Shown: one piece after another, positions 32,505 through 39,893 of the stretch
How the letters are laid out: every line of letters begins with the position of its first letter
Numbering within the stretch: position 1 is the stretch's first letter
Assembly: GCF_013410355.1 (NCBI RefSeq)
Contig: NZ_JACCFI010000001.1
Span: 1,364,001 to 1,428,000, forward strand
Direction: 5' to 3'
Length of the DNA: 64,000 bases
Origin: Agromyces hippuratus
GTDB taxonomy: Bacteria > Actinomycetota > Actinomycetes > Actinomycetales > Microbacteriaceae
Position numbers and translations under genes: made by a program
The notes under the pieces: model-generated
What the model saw: only the letters and a program-made list of their open reading frames with translations
Told to the model about the DNA's origin: nothing
The model's database searches: none

Positions 32505-32534
32505 GAGGGAGGCCGGCTCGTGCCGACCTCCCTC
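32505..32534 (-). terminator. Hairpin between the binding-protein and ATPase genes
   Basis: GAGGGAGG/CCTCCCTC (8 bp) encloses CGGC/GCCG, 29 nt after the stop of the lipoprotein gene. It likely causes partial termination or protects the upstream mRNA, giving more binding protein than transporter. Confidence 0.55.
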
Positions 32535-32563
32535 CGGTGCGGTTGCTCCAGGCTCGCCTGGAC

Positions 32564-33664
32564 TTACTTGGGGGTCGAGGGCGATTCGACCGTGATCTCG
32601 CCGCTGACGATGTCGGTCTTGAGCTGCTCGACCTCTTCCATCAGCGCGGGGTCGACCTTGGACTCCCAGTCGTGCAGCGGGGCCAGGCCGACGCCGTCGT
32701 TCTCGAGGGTGCCGATGTAGGGGTCGGCCGAGAAGTCGCCGTTGCCGGCGTTCACGATGATCTCCTTGGTGGCGGCCGTCATCTGCTTCATCACCGAGGT
32801 GAGGTACATCTCGCCGAACTCGGGAGCGGTGAGGAACAGGTCGCTGTCGACGCCGATGATGGCGACGTCCTTGCCGGAGTCCTGGATGGCCTGGGCCGAG
32901 CCCTGGAAGAGCGGACCGGCGACGGGGAGGATGATGTCGGCGCCCTGGTCGATGAAGCCCTGGGTCAGGGTCTTGCCCTGGTTGATGTCATCGAAGCTGC
33001 CGGCCATCGTGCCGTCCTGGGCTGCCTTGTCCCAGCCGAGCACCTTGACGTCGGTGCCCTTGACCTCGTTGTACTTCGCGACGCCGTCGACGAAGCCGTC
33101 CATGAAGATCGTGACCGACGGGAAGGGCAGGCCGCCGTAGGTGGCGACGGTGCCCGTCTTGGTCGTGCCGGCGGCGAGGTAGCCGGCGAGGTAGGCGGCC
33201 TGGGCCGTGTCGTAGAGCACCGGCTTGACGTTGTCGAGCGTCAGCGGCGTGAAGTCGTCGTTCGACAGCGCCGAGTCGATGAGCGCGAACTGGGTGTCGG
33301 GGCTGTCCTGTGCAGCATCGCGCGTGGCGTTGGCGAGGGCGAAGCCGACCGTGAGGATGAAGTCGCAGCCCTGGTCGACCATGCTCGAGACGTTCGACTC
33401 GTACTGGTCTTCGGACTTGGACTCGGCCTGCTTGAACTCGACGCCCAGCTCTTCGGCCGCCTCGGTGATGCCGTTGAAGCTCGACTCGTTGAACGAGTTG
33501 TCGTCGAAGCCGCCGAAGTCCGAGACGATGCAGGGCAGGAAGTCGGGAGCGGCGGACTCGCCGGATCCGCCCTCTTCTGGTGCGGCTGCACAGCCGGCGA
33601 GCAGCACGGCTGCGCCGAACAGGGCGAGACCGCCGAGGGCGGCTTTCTTGGTCGTGACCTTCAC
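32564..33664 (-). CDS. BmpA/PnrA-type nucleoside-binding lipoprotein 1
   Basis: 366 residues. A lipoprotein signal ends in LLAGC with the lipidated C25. The mature part is the BMP (basic membrane protein/PnrA) fold that binds purine or pyrimidine nucleosides: GGFDDNSFNESSFNGITEAAEELG, the central AAYLAGYLAAGTTKTGTVATYGGLPFPSVTIFMDGFVDG, and ADIILPVAGPLFQGSAQAI with IGVDSDLF. It delivers nucleosides to the ABC importer encoded downstream. The start is the GTG at 33664, set by GGAGG five bases before it. Confidence 0.9.
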   Translation of the reverse strand: MKVTTKKAALGGLALFGAAVLLAGCAAAPEEGGSGESAAPDFLPCIVSDFGGFDDNSFNESSFNGITEAAEELGVEFKQAESKSEDQYESNVSSMVDQGCDFILTVGFALANATRDAAQDSPDTQFALIDSALSNDDFTPLTLDNVKPVLYDTAQAAYLAGYLAAGTTKTGTVATYGGLPFPSVTIFMDGFVDGVAKYNEVKGTDVKVLGWDKAAQDGTMAGSFDDINQGKTLTQGFIDQGADIILPVAGPLFQGSAQAIQDSGKDVAIIGVDSDLFLTAPEFGEMYLTSVMKQMTAATKEIIVNAGNGDFSADPYIGTLENDGVGLAPLHDWESKVDPALMEEVEQLKTDIVSGEITVESPSTPK

Positions 33665-33834
33665 AGTGTCCTCCAAAGACTGCGCCCCGACCGTTCCGAG
33701 GCTCGTGCAGTCACGTTACCGAATGTTGCGTCGCGCGCCACGGCCGGAGGGTCGACGACATCCAATGGTTATCAAGACGCGATGTTCTGCTCACATGAGC
33801 AGCCCGAACACCCCGCGAACGAGGGCCGACCGGC
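33665..33834 (-). other. Promoter region of the binding lipoprotein
   Basis: This 170-bp spacer follows the second lipoprotein gene. A TAACGT -10 candidate sits about 45 nt before the GTG start, giving a leadered mRNA with GGAGG, unlike the leaderless genes around it. No clear terminator is seen for the upstream gene. Confidence 0.35.
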
Positions 33835-34941
33835 TCAGGGGCGGCTCGGCGACTCCACGACGATCTCGCCGGCGATGATCGCCTGCCTGAGCCCCTCGAG
33901 CTCCCCGTCGAGGCCGGGAGACACGAGCGGGGCGAGATCGTGGTAGGGCGCGATCGCGACGCCGCCGTTCTCGAGGGTGCCGACGAACGGCTCGGCGTCG
34001 AAGTCCCCGTCGAGCACGTCGCCGACGATCTCGACCATGGCGTCCTGCGTGTTCTTCAGCACGCTCGTCAGCACGTACCCGCGGAACTCGGCCGGCAGCA
34101 CCTCGTATCCGTCGCTGTCGACCCAGATCACCGAGACGCCGGAGTTCTCGCTCGCCGCAGCGGCCGCCCCCTCGCCGACCTGCCCCGCGACGGGCAGGAT
34201 GACGTCGGCTCCCTGATCGATGAACGCCTGGGTGAGCGTCTTGCCCTTCGAGATGTCCTCGAAGTCGCCGGTGAAGGTGCCGTCCTGGGCCTCCTTGTTC
34301 CAGCCGAGCACGCGCACCTGCGCGCCGTGCACCTCGTTGTACTTCGCGACGCCGTCGACGAACCCGTCCATGAACAGGGTCACCGGCGGCTGGTTGCCGC
34401 CGCCGAAGGTCGCGACCACGCCGGTCTTCGAGACGCCGGCCGCGAGGTATCCAGCCAGGTACGAGGCCTGGGCGGTGTCGAAGACCACCGGCTTGACGTT
34501 GTCGGCCTCGACGGTCTCGTCGACGATCGCGAAGGCGAGCTCGGGGTTCTTGCCCGCCTGGTCGAGCGTCGACTCCGCGAGCTCCCAGCCGACGGTGACG
34601 ATGAGCTCGCACCCCGACTCGACGGCCTGCGCCACGTTGGGGGCGAGGTCGGTCTCACCGGTCGAGACGATCGCCTCGGCATCGATGCCGTACTCGTCCT
34701 CGGCCTGCTGCAGCCCCTCCCAGCTCGACTGGTTGAACGAGCGGTCCTCGAGGCCGCCCGAGTTCGTGACCATCCGAACGCACGCGTCGCTCGCCGAACC
34801 GCCGCCTCCGGACTCGGGGGCCGGAGCGCACGCCGCGAGCGCGACGGATGCCGCGGCCAGCGCCGCCGCGACGGAGATGCTTCGGCGCAGCGCCATCCGA
34901 TGGCCGACACCTCGCCGGCGCGTTGCTCGACCCTGGGACAT
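33835..34941 (-). CDS. BmpA/PnrA-type binding lipoprotein 2
   Basis: 368 residues, a paralogue of the following gene. A long basic N-region (SQGRATRRRGVGHRMALRRS) leads to the lipobox VALAAC (C38). BMP-fold features are GGLEDRSFNQSSWEGLQQAE, QASYLAGYLAAGVSKTGVVATFGGGNQPPVTLFMDGFVDG and ADVILPVAGQVGEGAAAAA with IWVDSDGYEV. It probably presents another nucleoside or related ligand to the same transporter, since no second ATPase/permease set is here. An internal ATG (MALRRS, 34896) is an alternative start giving a shorter N-region. Confidence 0.87.
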   Translation of the reverse strand: MSQGRATRRRGVGHRMALRRSISVAAALAAASVALAACAPAPESGGGGSASDACVRMVTNSGGLEDRSFNQSSWEGLQQAEDEYGIDAEAIVSTGETDLAPNVAQAVESGCELIVTVGWELAESTLDQAGKNPELAFAIVDETVEADNVKPVVFDTAQASYLAGYLAAGVSKTGVVATFGGGNQPPVTLFMDGFVDGVAKYNEVHGAQVRVLGWNKEAQDGTFTGDFEDISKGKTLTQAFIDQGADVILPVAGQVGEGAAAAASENSGVSVIWVDSDGYEVLPAEFRGYVLTSVLKNTQDAMVEIVGDVLDGDFDAEPFVGTLENGGVAIAPYHDLAPLVSPGLDGELEGLRQAIIAGEIVVESPSRP

Positions 34942-34963
34942 CCGGTACCCGCTCTCTCGTGCC

Positions 34964-36082
34964 CTACAGCACGTCGTTGGACCCGCCGAGCCTGAGGGCG
35001 TCGACGACGGCCTTGACCCGTTGGGCGTGCTCGCTCGTCGTGACGAGCAGTGCGTCGGGGGTGTCGACCACGACGATGTCGTGCACGCCGATCAGGCTGA
35101 TGACCCGCTTCGACCGGCTGACGACGATGCCGCTCGAGGCGTCGGAGAGCACGCGCGCGTTCTCTCCGAGGATCGCGAGCTCGCCCGACCGGCCCGCGGT
35201 GTTGAGCTTGGCGAGCGAGGCGAAGTCGCCCACGTCGTCCCACGCGAAGTGCCCGCGGATCACGGCGAGGCGACCCGCCGCCGCCGCGGGTTCGGCGACC
35301 GAGTAGTCGATCGCGATCTTCTCGAGGCGCGGCCAGATGCGGTCGACCGCGGGGCCGCGGGTCGCGGGGTCGTCCCACGCTGCCGCGAGCTCGACGAGGC
35401 CCGCGTGCAGCTCGGGCTTGTTCCTGGCGATCTCGGCGAGCAGCGCATCGGCGCGCGCGATGAACATGCCGGCGTTCCACAGGTGCTTGTGACCTGCCAG
35501 GTAGCGCTTGGCGGTGTCGAGATCGGGCTTCTCGACGAAGCTCGCGACCGCCTCGACGTGCTCGGCGCCCTCGACGGCGAGCGGCGCGCCGCACTCGATG
35601 TAGCCGAAGCCGACGGCCGACTCGGTCGGCGTGATGCCGATCGTCGCGATGTATCCGGCGCGGGCCGCCGCGACGGCGTCGGCGACGGCGGCGCGGAAGA
35701 GCGCAGCACCCGAGATCACGTGGTCGGCCGCGAACGAGCCGATGATCACGCCCGGTTCGCGGCGTTCGAGGATCGCCGCGGCGAGGCCGATCGCGGCCGT
35801 CGAGTCGCGCGGCTCGCTCTCGAGCACGACGTTGTGGTCGGCGAGCCCGGGCAGCTGCGCCTCGACGGCGGCGCGGTGGGCACGGCCGGTGACGACCATG
35901 ATGCGGTCGTCGCCCGACAGCGGAGCGAGCCGATCCCAGGTGTCCTTGAGGAGCGTCTGACCGGATCCCGTGAGGTCGTGCAGGAACTTGGGCGCGTCGG
36001 CGCGGGAGAGCGGCCACAGCCGCGAGCCGACGCCGCCGGCGGGGATGACGCTGTAGAAGCCGTCGATCGGGGATTCGTCCAT
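34964..36082 (-). CDS. manC: Mannose-1-phosphate guanylyltransferase
   Basis: 372 residues. It makes GDP-mannose from mannose 1-phosphate and GTP for envelope mannans, glycolipids or protein mannosylation. The N-terminal nucleotidyltransferase motif is VIPAGGVGSRLWPLSRADAPKFL; SFAADHVI is the metal/sugar site, and FGYIECG, FVEKPD and HLWNAGMFIARAD are substrate loops. HFAWDDVGDF follows. It lacks the C-terminal isomerase domain of bifunctional ManC. The ATG at 36082 is 6 nt after TACGCT, so it is probably leaderless. It diverges from sdhC. Confidence 0.92.
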   Translation of the reverse strand: MDESPIDGFYSVIPAGGVGSRLWPLSRADAPKFLHDLTGSGQTLLKDTWDRLAPLSGDDRIMVVTGRAHRAAVEAQLPGLADHNVVLESEPRDSTAAIGLAAAILERREPGVIIGSFAADHVISGAALFRAAVADAVAAARAGYIATIGITPTESAVGFGYIECGAPLAVEGAEHVEAVASFVEKPDLDTAKRYLAGHKHLWNAGMFIARADALLAEIARNKPELHAGLVELAAAWDDPATRGPAVDRIWPRLEKIAIDYSVAEPAAAAGRLAVIRGHFAWDDVGDFASLAKLNTAGRSGELAILGENARVLSDASSGIVVSRSKRVISLIGVHDIVVVDTPDALLVTTSEHAQRVKAVVDALRLGGSNDVL

Positions 36083-36094
36083 CCGCACAGCGTA
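36080..36094 (-). promoter_or_regulatory. Leaderless promoter of manC
   Basis: TACGCT on the minus strand (36094-36089), 6 nt, then ATG (36082-36080). Confidence 0.5.
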
Positions 36095-36161
36095 ACCGGA
36101 GCGCCCGTCGACCACACGGGTGACGGATGCCGCGGCATCCGATATCTCGACATCGAGAGAG

Positions 36162-36205
36162 TTAGGCAGGCCTTAGCAGCGGCCGCAGTGGCTCGGGTCT
36201 ACACT
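36162..36205 (+). promoter_or_regulatory. sdh operon promoter region with TTAGGC-AG-GCCTTA repeat
   Basis: TACACT (36200-36205) is a good -10 box about 70 nt before sdhC. The near-palindrome TTAGGC-AG-GCCTTA (36162-36175) lies about 25-38 nt upstream of it, next to or over the -35 region. It recalls the half-sites of DtxR/IdeR iron boxes, but the match is partial. Confidence 0.35.
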
Positions 36206-36275
36206 CGAATCGGGCCGTGTGCCCGTCATGCCCCGGCATCTTCGGGGCGATTCACACAGCCAGGGAGGGTTGTTC

Positions 36276-36698
36276 ATGCCAGAGACTTCGGCAGGAACCC
36301 TGACCGCACCCGAGAAGCCTGCGAAACAGAAGCCTGGTGGCACGCTGTACCGCGGCCGTGAGGGTATGTGGTCATGGGTGCTGCACCGCATCACGGGTGT
36401 CGCGATCTTCTTCTTCCTTCTGGTGCACATCCTCGACACAGCGCTCGTGCGGGTCAGTCCCGAGGCGTACAACGCGGTCATCGGCACCTACCAGACGCCC
36501 ATCATGGGCCTCGGCGAAGTCGCCCTGGTCGGCGCGATCGTGTTCCACGCGTTCAACGGACTGCGCATCATCCTCGTGGACTTCTGGGCCTGGGCCACGC
36601 GCCACCAGAAGCTCCTCTTCTGGATCGTGGTCGCCCTCTGGGTCGTGACCATGCTCGCGTTCACGCCGCGCCACCTCATCAACGTCTTCAGCCACTAG
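36276..36698 (+). CDS. sdhC: Succinate dehydrogenase cytochrome b556 subunit
   Basis: 140 residues. A basic N-terminal stretch leads to three membrane helices. GMWSWVLHRITGVAIFFFLLVHILDTALVRVSP carries the SdhC signature and the His that ligates heme b; VFHAFNGLRIILVDF forms the second helix. It anchors the SdhAB dimer and passes electrons to menaquinone. The ATG at 36276 has GGGAGG seven or eight bases upstream; the in-frame extension to 36219 lacks this. It is the first gene of the sdhCDAB operon, with a 13-nt gap to sdhD. Confidence 0.93.
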   Translation: MPETSAGTLTAPEKPAKQKPGGTLYRGREGMWSWVLHRITGVAIFFFLLVHILDTALVRVSPEAYNAVIGTYQTPIMGLGEVALVGAIVFHAFNGLRIILVDFWAWATRHQKLLFWIVVALWVVTMLAFTPRHLINVFSH

Positions 36699-36711
36699 GG
36701 AGCCGCGGGAC

Positions 36712-37158
36712 ATGACTGCCATCGAAACGTCGGCGCTGAAACCAGCCGACCGCCCCCGCCGCCGCGGCATCAATCTGGAGAAGTGGGGCTGGATCTACAT
36801 GCGCGCCTCGGGCGTCGTGCTGATCGTGCTCATCTTCGGACACCTCTTCATGAACCTCATGGTCGGCGACGGCGTCAAGGCCATCGACTTCGGCTTCGTC
36901 GGCGGCAAGTGGGCCGACCCGTTCTGGCAGTGGTGGGACGTGCTGATGCTCTGGCTCGCCCTCATCCACGGCGCCAACGGCATGCGCACGATCGTCAACG
37001 ACTACACGAACCCCGGCGTCGTGCAGAAGGTGCTGAAGGGCGCCCTCTTCGCCGCAGCTGCCGTGCTCATCATCCTCGGCACGCTCGTCGTCTTCACCTT
37101 CGAGCCCTGCCCCGTCGGCGCACCCGCCGACCTGCTTCCCTCGTTCTGCGCCGCTTAG
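36712..37158 (+). CDS. sdhD: Succinate dehydrogenase hydrophobic membrane anchor subunit
   Basis: 148 residues with three helices. KWGWIYMRASGVVLIVLIFGHLFMNLMVGDG holds the conserved Arg/Ser quinone-site residues and a heme-ligand His; WVLWLALIHGANGMRTIVNDY-like text (here MLWLALIHGANGMRTIVNDY) is typical of actinobacterial SdhD. The last helix ends before FEPCPVGAPADLLPSFCAA. It lies 13 nt after sdhC and 7 nt before sdhA. Confidence 0.92.
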   Translation: MTAIETSALKPADRPRRRGINLEKWGWIYMRASGVVLIVLIFGHLFMNLMVGDGVKAIDFGFVGGKWADPFWQWWDVLMLWLALIHGANGMRTIVNDYTNPGVVQKVLKGALFAAAAVLIILGTLVVFTFEPCPVGAPADLLPSFCAA

Positions 37159-37165
37159 GAGATCC

Positions 37166-38974
37166 GTGAACACCCAGAGCGCCGACGCCGAGACCACGGT
37201 CATCGACGGCGTCCACTACCACCAGTTCGACATCGTCATCGTCGGCGCCGGCGGCGCCGGCATGCGAGCGGCGATCGAGGCCGGCCCCGGCGCGAAGACC
37301 GCGGTCATCTCGAAGCTCTACCCCACCCGCTCCCACACGGGCGCGGCGCAGGGCGGCATGGCCGCGGCGCTCGCGAACGTCGAGGAGGACAGCTGGGAGT
37401 GGCACACCTTCGACACCGTCAAGGGCGGCGACTACCTCGTCGACCAGGACGCGGCCGAGATCCTCGCCAAAGAGGCGATCGACGCGGTCATCGACCTCGA
37501 GAACATGGGCCTGCCGTTCAACCGCACGCCCGAGGGCAAGATCGACCAGCGACGCTTCGGCGGCCACACCCGCGACCACGGCAAGGCGCCCGTGCGCCGC
37601 GCCTGCTACGCGGCAGACCGCACGGGCCACATGATCCTGCAGACGCTGTTCCAGAACTGCGTGCGCCTCGGCATCAACTTCTTCAACGAGTACTACGTGC
37701 TCGACCTCGTCATGACCGAGGTCGACGGCAAGCAACAGCCGTCGGGCGTCGTCGCCTACGACCTCGCCTCGGGTGAGCTGCACGTCTTCCAGGCGAAGGC
37801 CGTGATCTTCGCGACCGGCGGCTTCGGCAAGATCTACAAGACCACGTCGAACGCGCACACCCTCACGGGCGACGGCGTCGGCATCATCTGGCGCAAGGGC
37901 CTGCCGCTCGAGGACATGGAGTTCTTCCAGTTCCACCCGACCGGGCTCGCCGGCCTCGGCATCCTCCTCACCGAGGGTGCCCGCGGCGAGGGCGCGATCC
38001 TGCGCAACGCCTCGGGCGAGCGGTTCATGGAGCGCTACGCGCCCACGATCAAGGACCTCGCGCCTCGCGACATCGTCGCCCGCTGCATGGTGCAGGAGGT
38101 CGCCGAGGGCCGCGGCGCCGGCCCCCACAAGGACTACGTGCTCCTCGACTGCACCCACCTCGGTGCCGAGGTGCTCGAGACGAAGCTGCCCGACATCACC
38201 GAGTTCGCGCGCACCTACCTCGGCGTCGACCCGGTGTTCGAGCCCGTGCCCGTCATGCCGACCGCGCACTACGCGATGGGCGGCATCCCGACGAACGTCG
38301 CCGCTGAGGTGCTCTCCGACAACGACACCGTCGTGCCCGGCCTCTACGCCGCCGGCGAGTGCGCCTGCGTCTCGGTGCACGGCTCGAACCGTCTCGGCAC
38401 GAACTCCCTGCTCGACATCAACGTGTTCGGCAAGCGCGCCGGCCGCAACGCGGTCGAGTACGTGAAGACGGTCGATTTCACTCCTCTGCCCTCCGACCCG
38501 GCTGCCGCCGTGCGCGGCATGCTGGAGCAGCTCCGCGACTCCGATGGCACCGAGCGCATCGCCGCGATCCGCAAGGAACTGCAGGACGAGATGGACAAGA
38601 ACGCCCAGGTGTTCCGCACCGACGAGTCGCTCGAGCACGTCACGAAGGTCATCGCCGGCCTCCGCGACCGGTATCGGAACGTCGCCGTGCACGACAAGGG
38701 CAAGCGGTTCAACACCGACCTGCTCGAGGCCGTCGAGCTGGGCTTCCTCCTCGACCTCGCCGAGGTGGTCGTGTACTCGGCCCGCAATCGCAAGGAGAGC
38801 CGCGGCGGCCACATGCGCGACGACTTCCCGAACCGCGACGACGCGAACTACATGCAGCACACGATGGCGTACCTGTCGGGCGACGCGCACTCGTCGGATG
38901 CGGCCGACCACATCCGACTCGACTGGAAACCGGTGACGATCACCCGCTACCAGCCCATGGAGAGGAAGTACTGA
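37166..38974 (+). CDS. sdhA: Succinate dehydrogenase flavoprotein subunit
   Basis: 602 residues. It oxidises succinate to fumarate with covalent FAD, linking the TCA cycle to the respiratory chain. FAD fold IVIVGAGGAGMRAAIEAG; the flavinylation site is H57 in TRSHTGAAQGGM. Substrate and catalytic motifs include FGGHTRDHGKAPVRRACYAADRTGH, FHPTGL, and HYAMGGIPTN. The C terminus RLDWKPVTITRYQPMERKY is family-typical. The start is GTG with AGGAGA upstream. The spacing to sdhB is one base. Confidence 0.96.
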   Translation: MNTQSADAETTVIDGVHYHQFDIVIVGAGGAGMRAAIEAGPGAKTAVISKLYPTRSHTGAAQGGMAAALANVEEDSWEWHTFDTVKGGDYLVDQDAAEILAKEAIDAVIDLENMGLPFNRTPEGKIDQRRFGGHTRDHGKAPVRRACYAADRTGHMILQTLFQNCVRLGINFFNEYYVLDLVMTEVDGKQQPSGVVAYDLASGELHVFQAKAVIFATGGFGKIYKTTSNAHTLTGDGVGIIWRKGLPLEDMEFFQFHPTGLAGLGILLTEGARGEGAILRNASGERFMERYAPTIKDLAPRDIVARCMVQEVAEGRGAGPHKDYVLLDCTHLGAEVLETKLPDITEFARTYLGVDPVFEPVPVMPTAHYAMGGIPTNVAAEVLSDNDTVVPGLYAAGECACVSVHGSNRLGTNSLLDINVFGKRAGRNAVEYVKTVDFTPLPSDPAAAVRGMLEQLRDSDGTERIAAIRKELQDEMDKNAQVFRTDESLEHVTKVIAGLRDRYRNVAVHDKGKRFNTDLLEAVELGFLLDLAEVVVYSARNRKESRGGHMRDDFPNRDDANYMQHTMAYLSGDAHSSDAADHIRLDWKPVTITRYQPMERKY

Positions 38975-38975
38975 C

Positions 38976-39734
38976 GTGAGCACTGCCACGCTCGAAGCCC
39001 AGTCGACGGATGCCGCGATCCAGTCGTTCACCGTCACGTTCCTGATCCGCCGCTTCGACCCCGACGTCGACACCGAGCCGCGCTGGCAGGACTTCGACGT
39101 CGAGATGTACGCGACCGACCGCGTGCTCGACGCGCTGCACAAGATCAAGTGGGAGCAGGACGGCTCGCTGACCTTCCGCCGCTCCTGCGCGCACGGCATC
39201 TGCGGATCCGATGCGATGCGCATCAACGGCCGCAACCGCCTGGCCTGCAAGACGCTCATCAAGGACCTCGACATCTCGAAGCCCATCTACGTGGAGGCCA
39301 TCAAGGGCCTGCCGCTCGAGAAGGACCTCATCGTCGACATGGAGCCGTTCTTCGCGAGCTTCCGCGAGGTGCAGCCCTTCCTCGTCGCGAACTCGAAGCC
39401 CGAGCCCGGCAAGGAGCGCGTGCAGTCGGTCGCCGAGCGAGCGATCTTCGACGACACCACCAAGTGCATCCTGTGCGCGGCGTGCACCTCGTCGTGCCCC
39501 GTGTTCTGGACCGACGGCCAGTACTTCGGCCCGGCGGCGATCGTGAACGCCCACCGCTTCATCTTCGACTCGCGCGACGACAACGCGCAGACGCGTCTCG
39601 ACATCCTCAACGACAAAGAGGGCGTGTGGCGCTGCCGCACGACCTTCAACTGCACCGAGGCCTGCCCCCGCGGCATCGAGGTGACCAAGGCGATCGCCGA
39701 GGTCAAGCAGGCCGTCATGCGCGGCAAGCCGTAG
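38976..39734 (+). CDS. sdhB: Succinate dehydrogenase iron-sulfur subunit
   Basis: 252 residues carrying three Fe-S clusters. The [2Fe-2S] ligands are in RRSCAHGICGSDAM and the following NRLACKTL. The [4Fe-4S] and [3Fe-4S] ligands are in CILCAACTSSCPVFW and CTEACPRGIEVTKAI. It conducts electrons from FAD to the membrane quinone site. The start is GTG two bases after the sdhA stop. A strong hairpin follows at 39754-39795 and ends the operon. Confidence 0.96.
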   Translation: MSTATLEAQSTDAAIQSFTVTFLIRRFDPDVDTEPRWQDFDVEMYATDRVLDALHKIKWEQDGSLTFRRSCAHGICGSDAMRINGRNRLACKTLIKDLDISKPIYVEAIKGLPLEKDLIVDMEPFFASFREVQPFLVANSKPEPGKERVQSVAERAIFDDTTKCILCAACTSSCPVFWTDGQYFGPAAIVNAHRFIFDSRDDNAQTRLDILNDKEGVWRCRTTFNCTEACPRGIEVTKAIAEVKQAVMRGKP

Positions 39735-39753
39735 TCGCACCACCACGCAGGTC

Positions 39754-39795
39754 GAGCCTGTCGGACCCCGTTGCGGCGGGGCATCCGACAGGCTC
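39754..39795 (+). terminator. Terminator of the sdhCDAB operon
   Basis: A 12-bp stem GAGCCTGTCGGA/TCCGACAGGCTC with an inner CCCCG/CGGGG stem, followed by TTCCG, 20 nt after the sdhB stop. Confidence 0.75.
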
Positions 39796-39844
39796 TTCCG
39801 TTTCCGCTGCGCGTCGAGGTCACCGGGTTCCAGGGCACGAGAGA

Positions 39845-39867
39845 GGGCCGGGTCTTCGACCCGGCCC
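39845..39867 (-). terminator. Terminator of the 3135-residue surface-protein gene
   Basis: GGGCCGGGTC/GACCCGGCCC with a TTC loop, 26 nt beyond the stop at 39894. The region also separates this gene from the convergent sdh operon. Confidence 0.7.
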
Positions 39868-39893
39868 TTCCCGTTCGCGGGGGGACGATGCCG

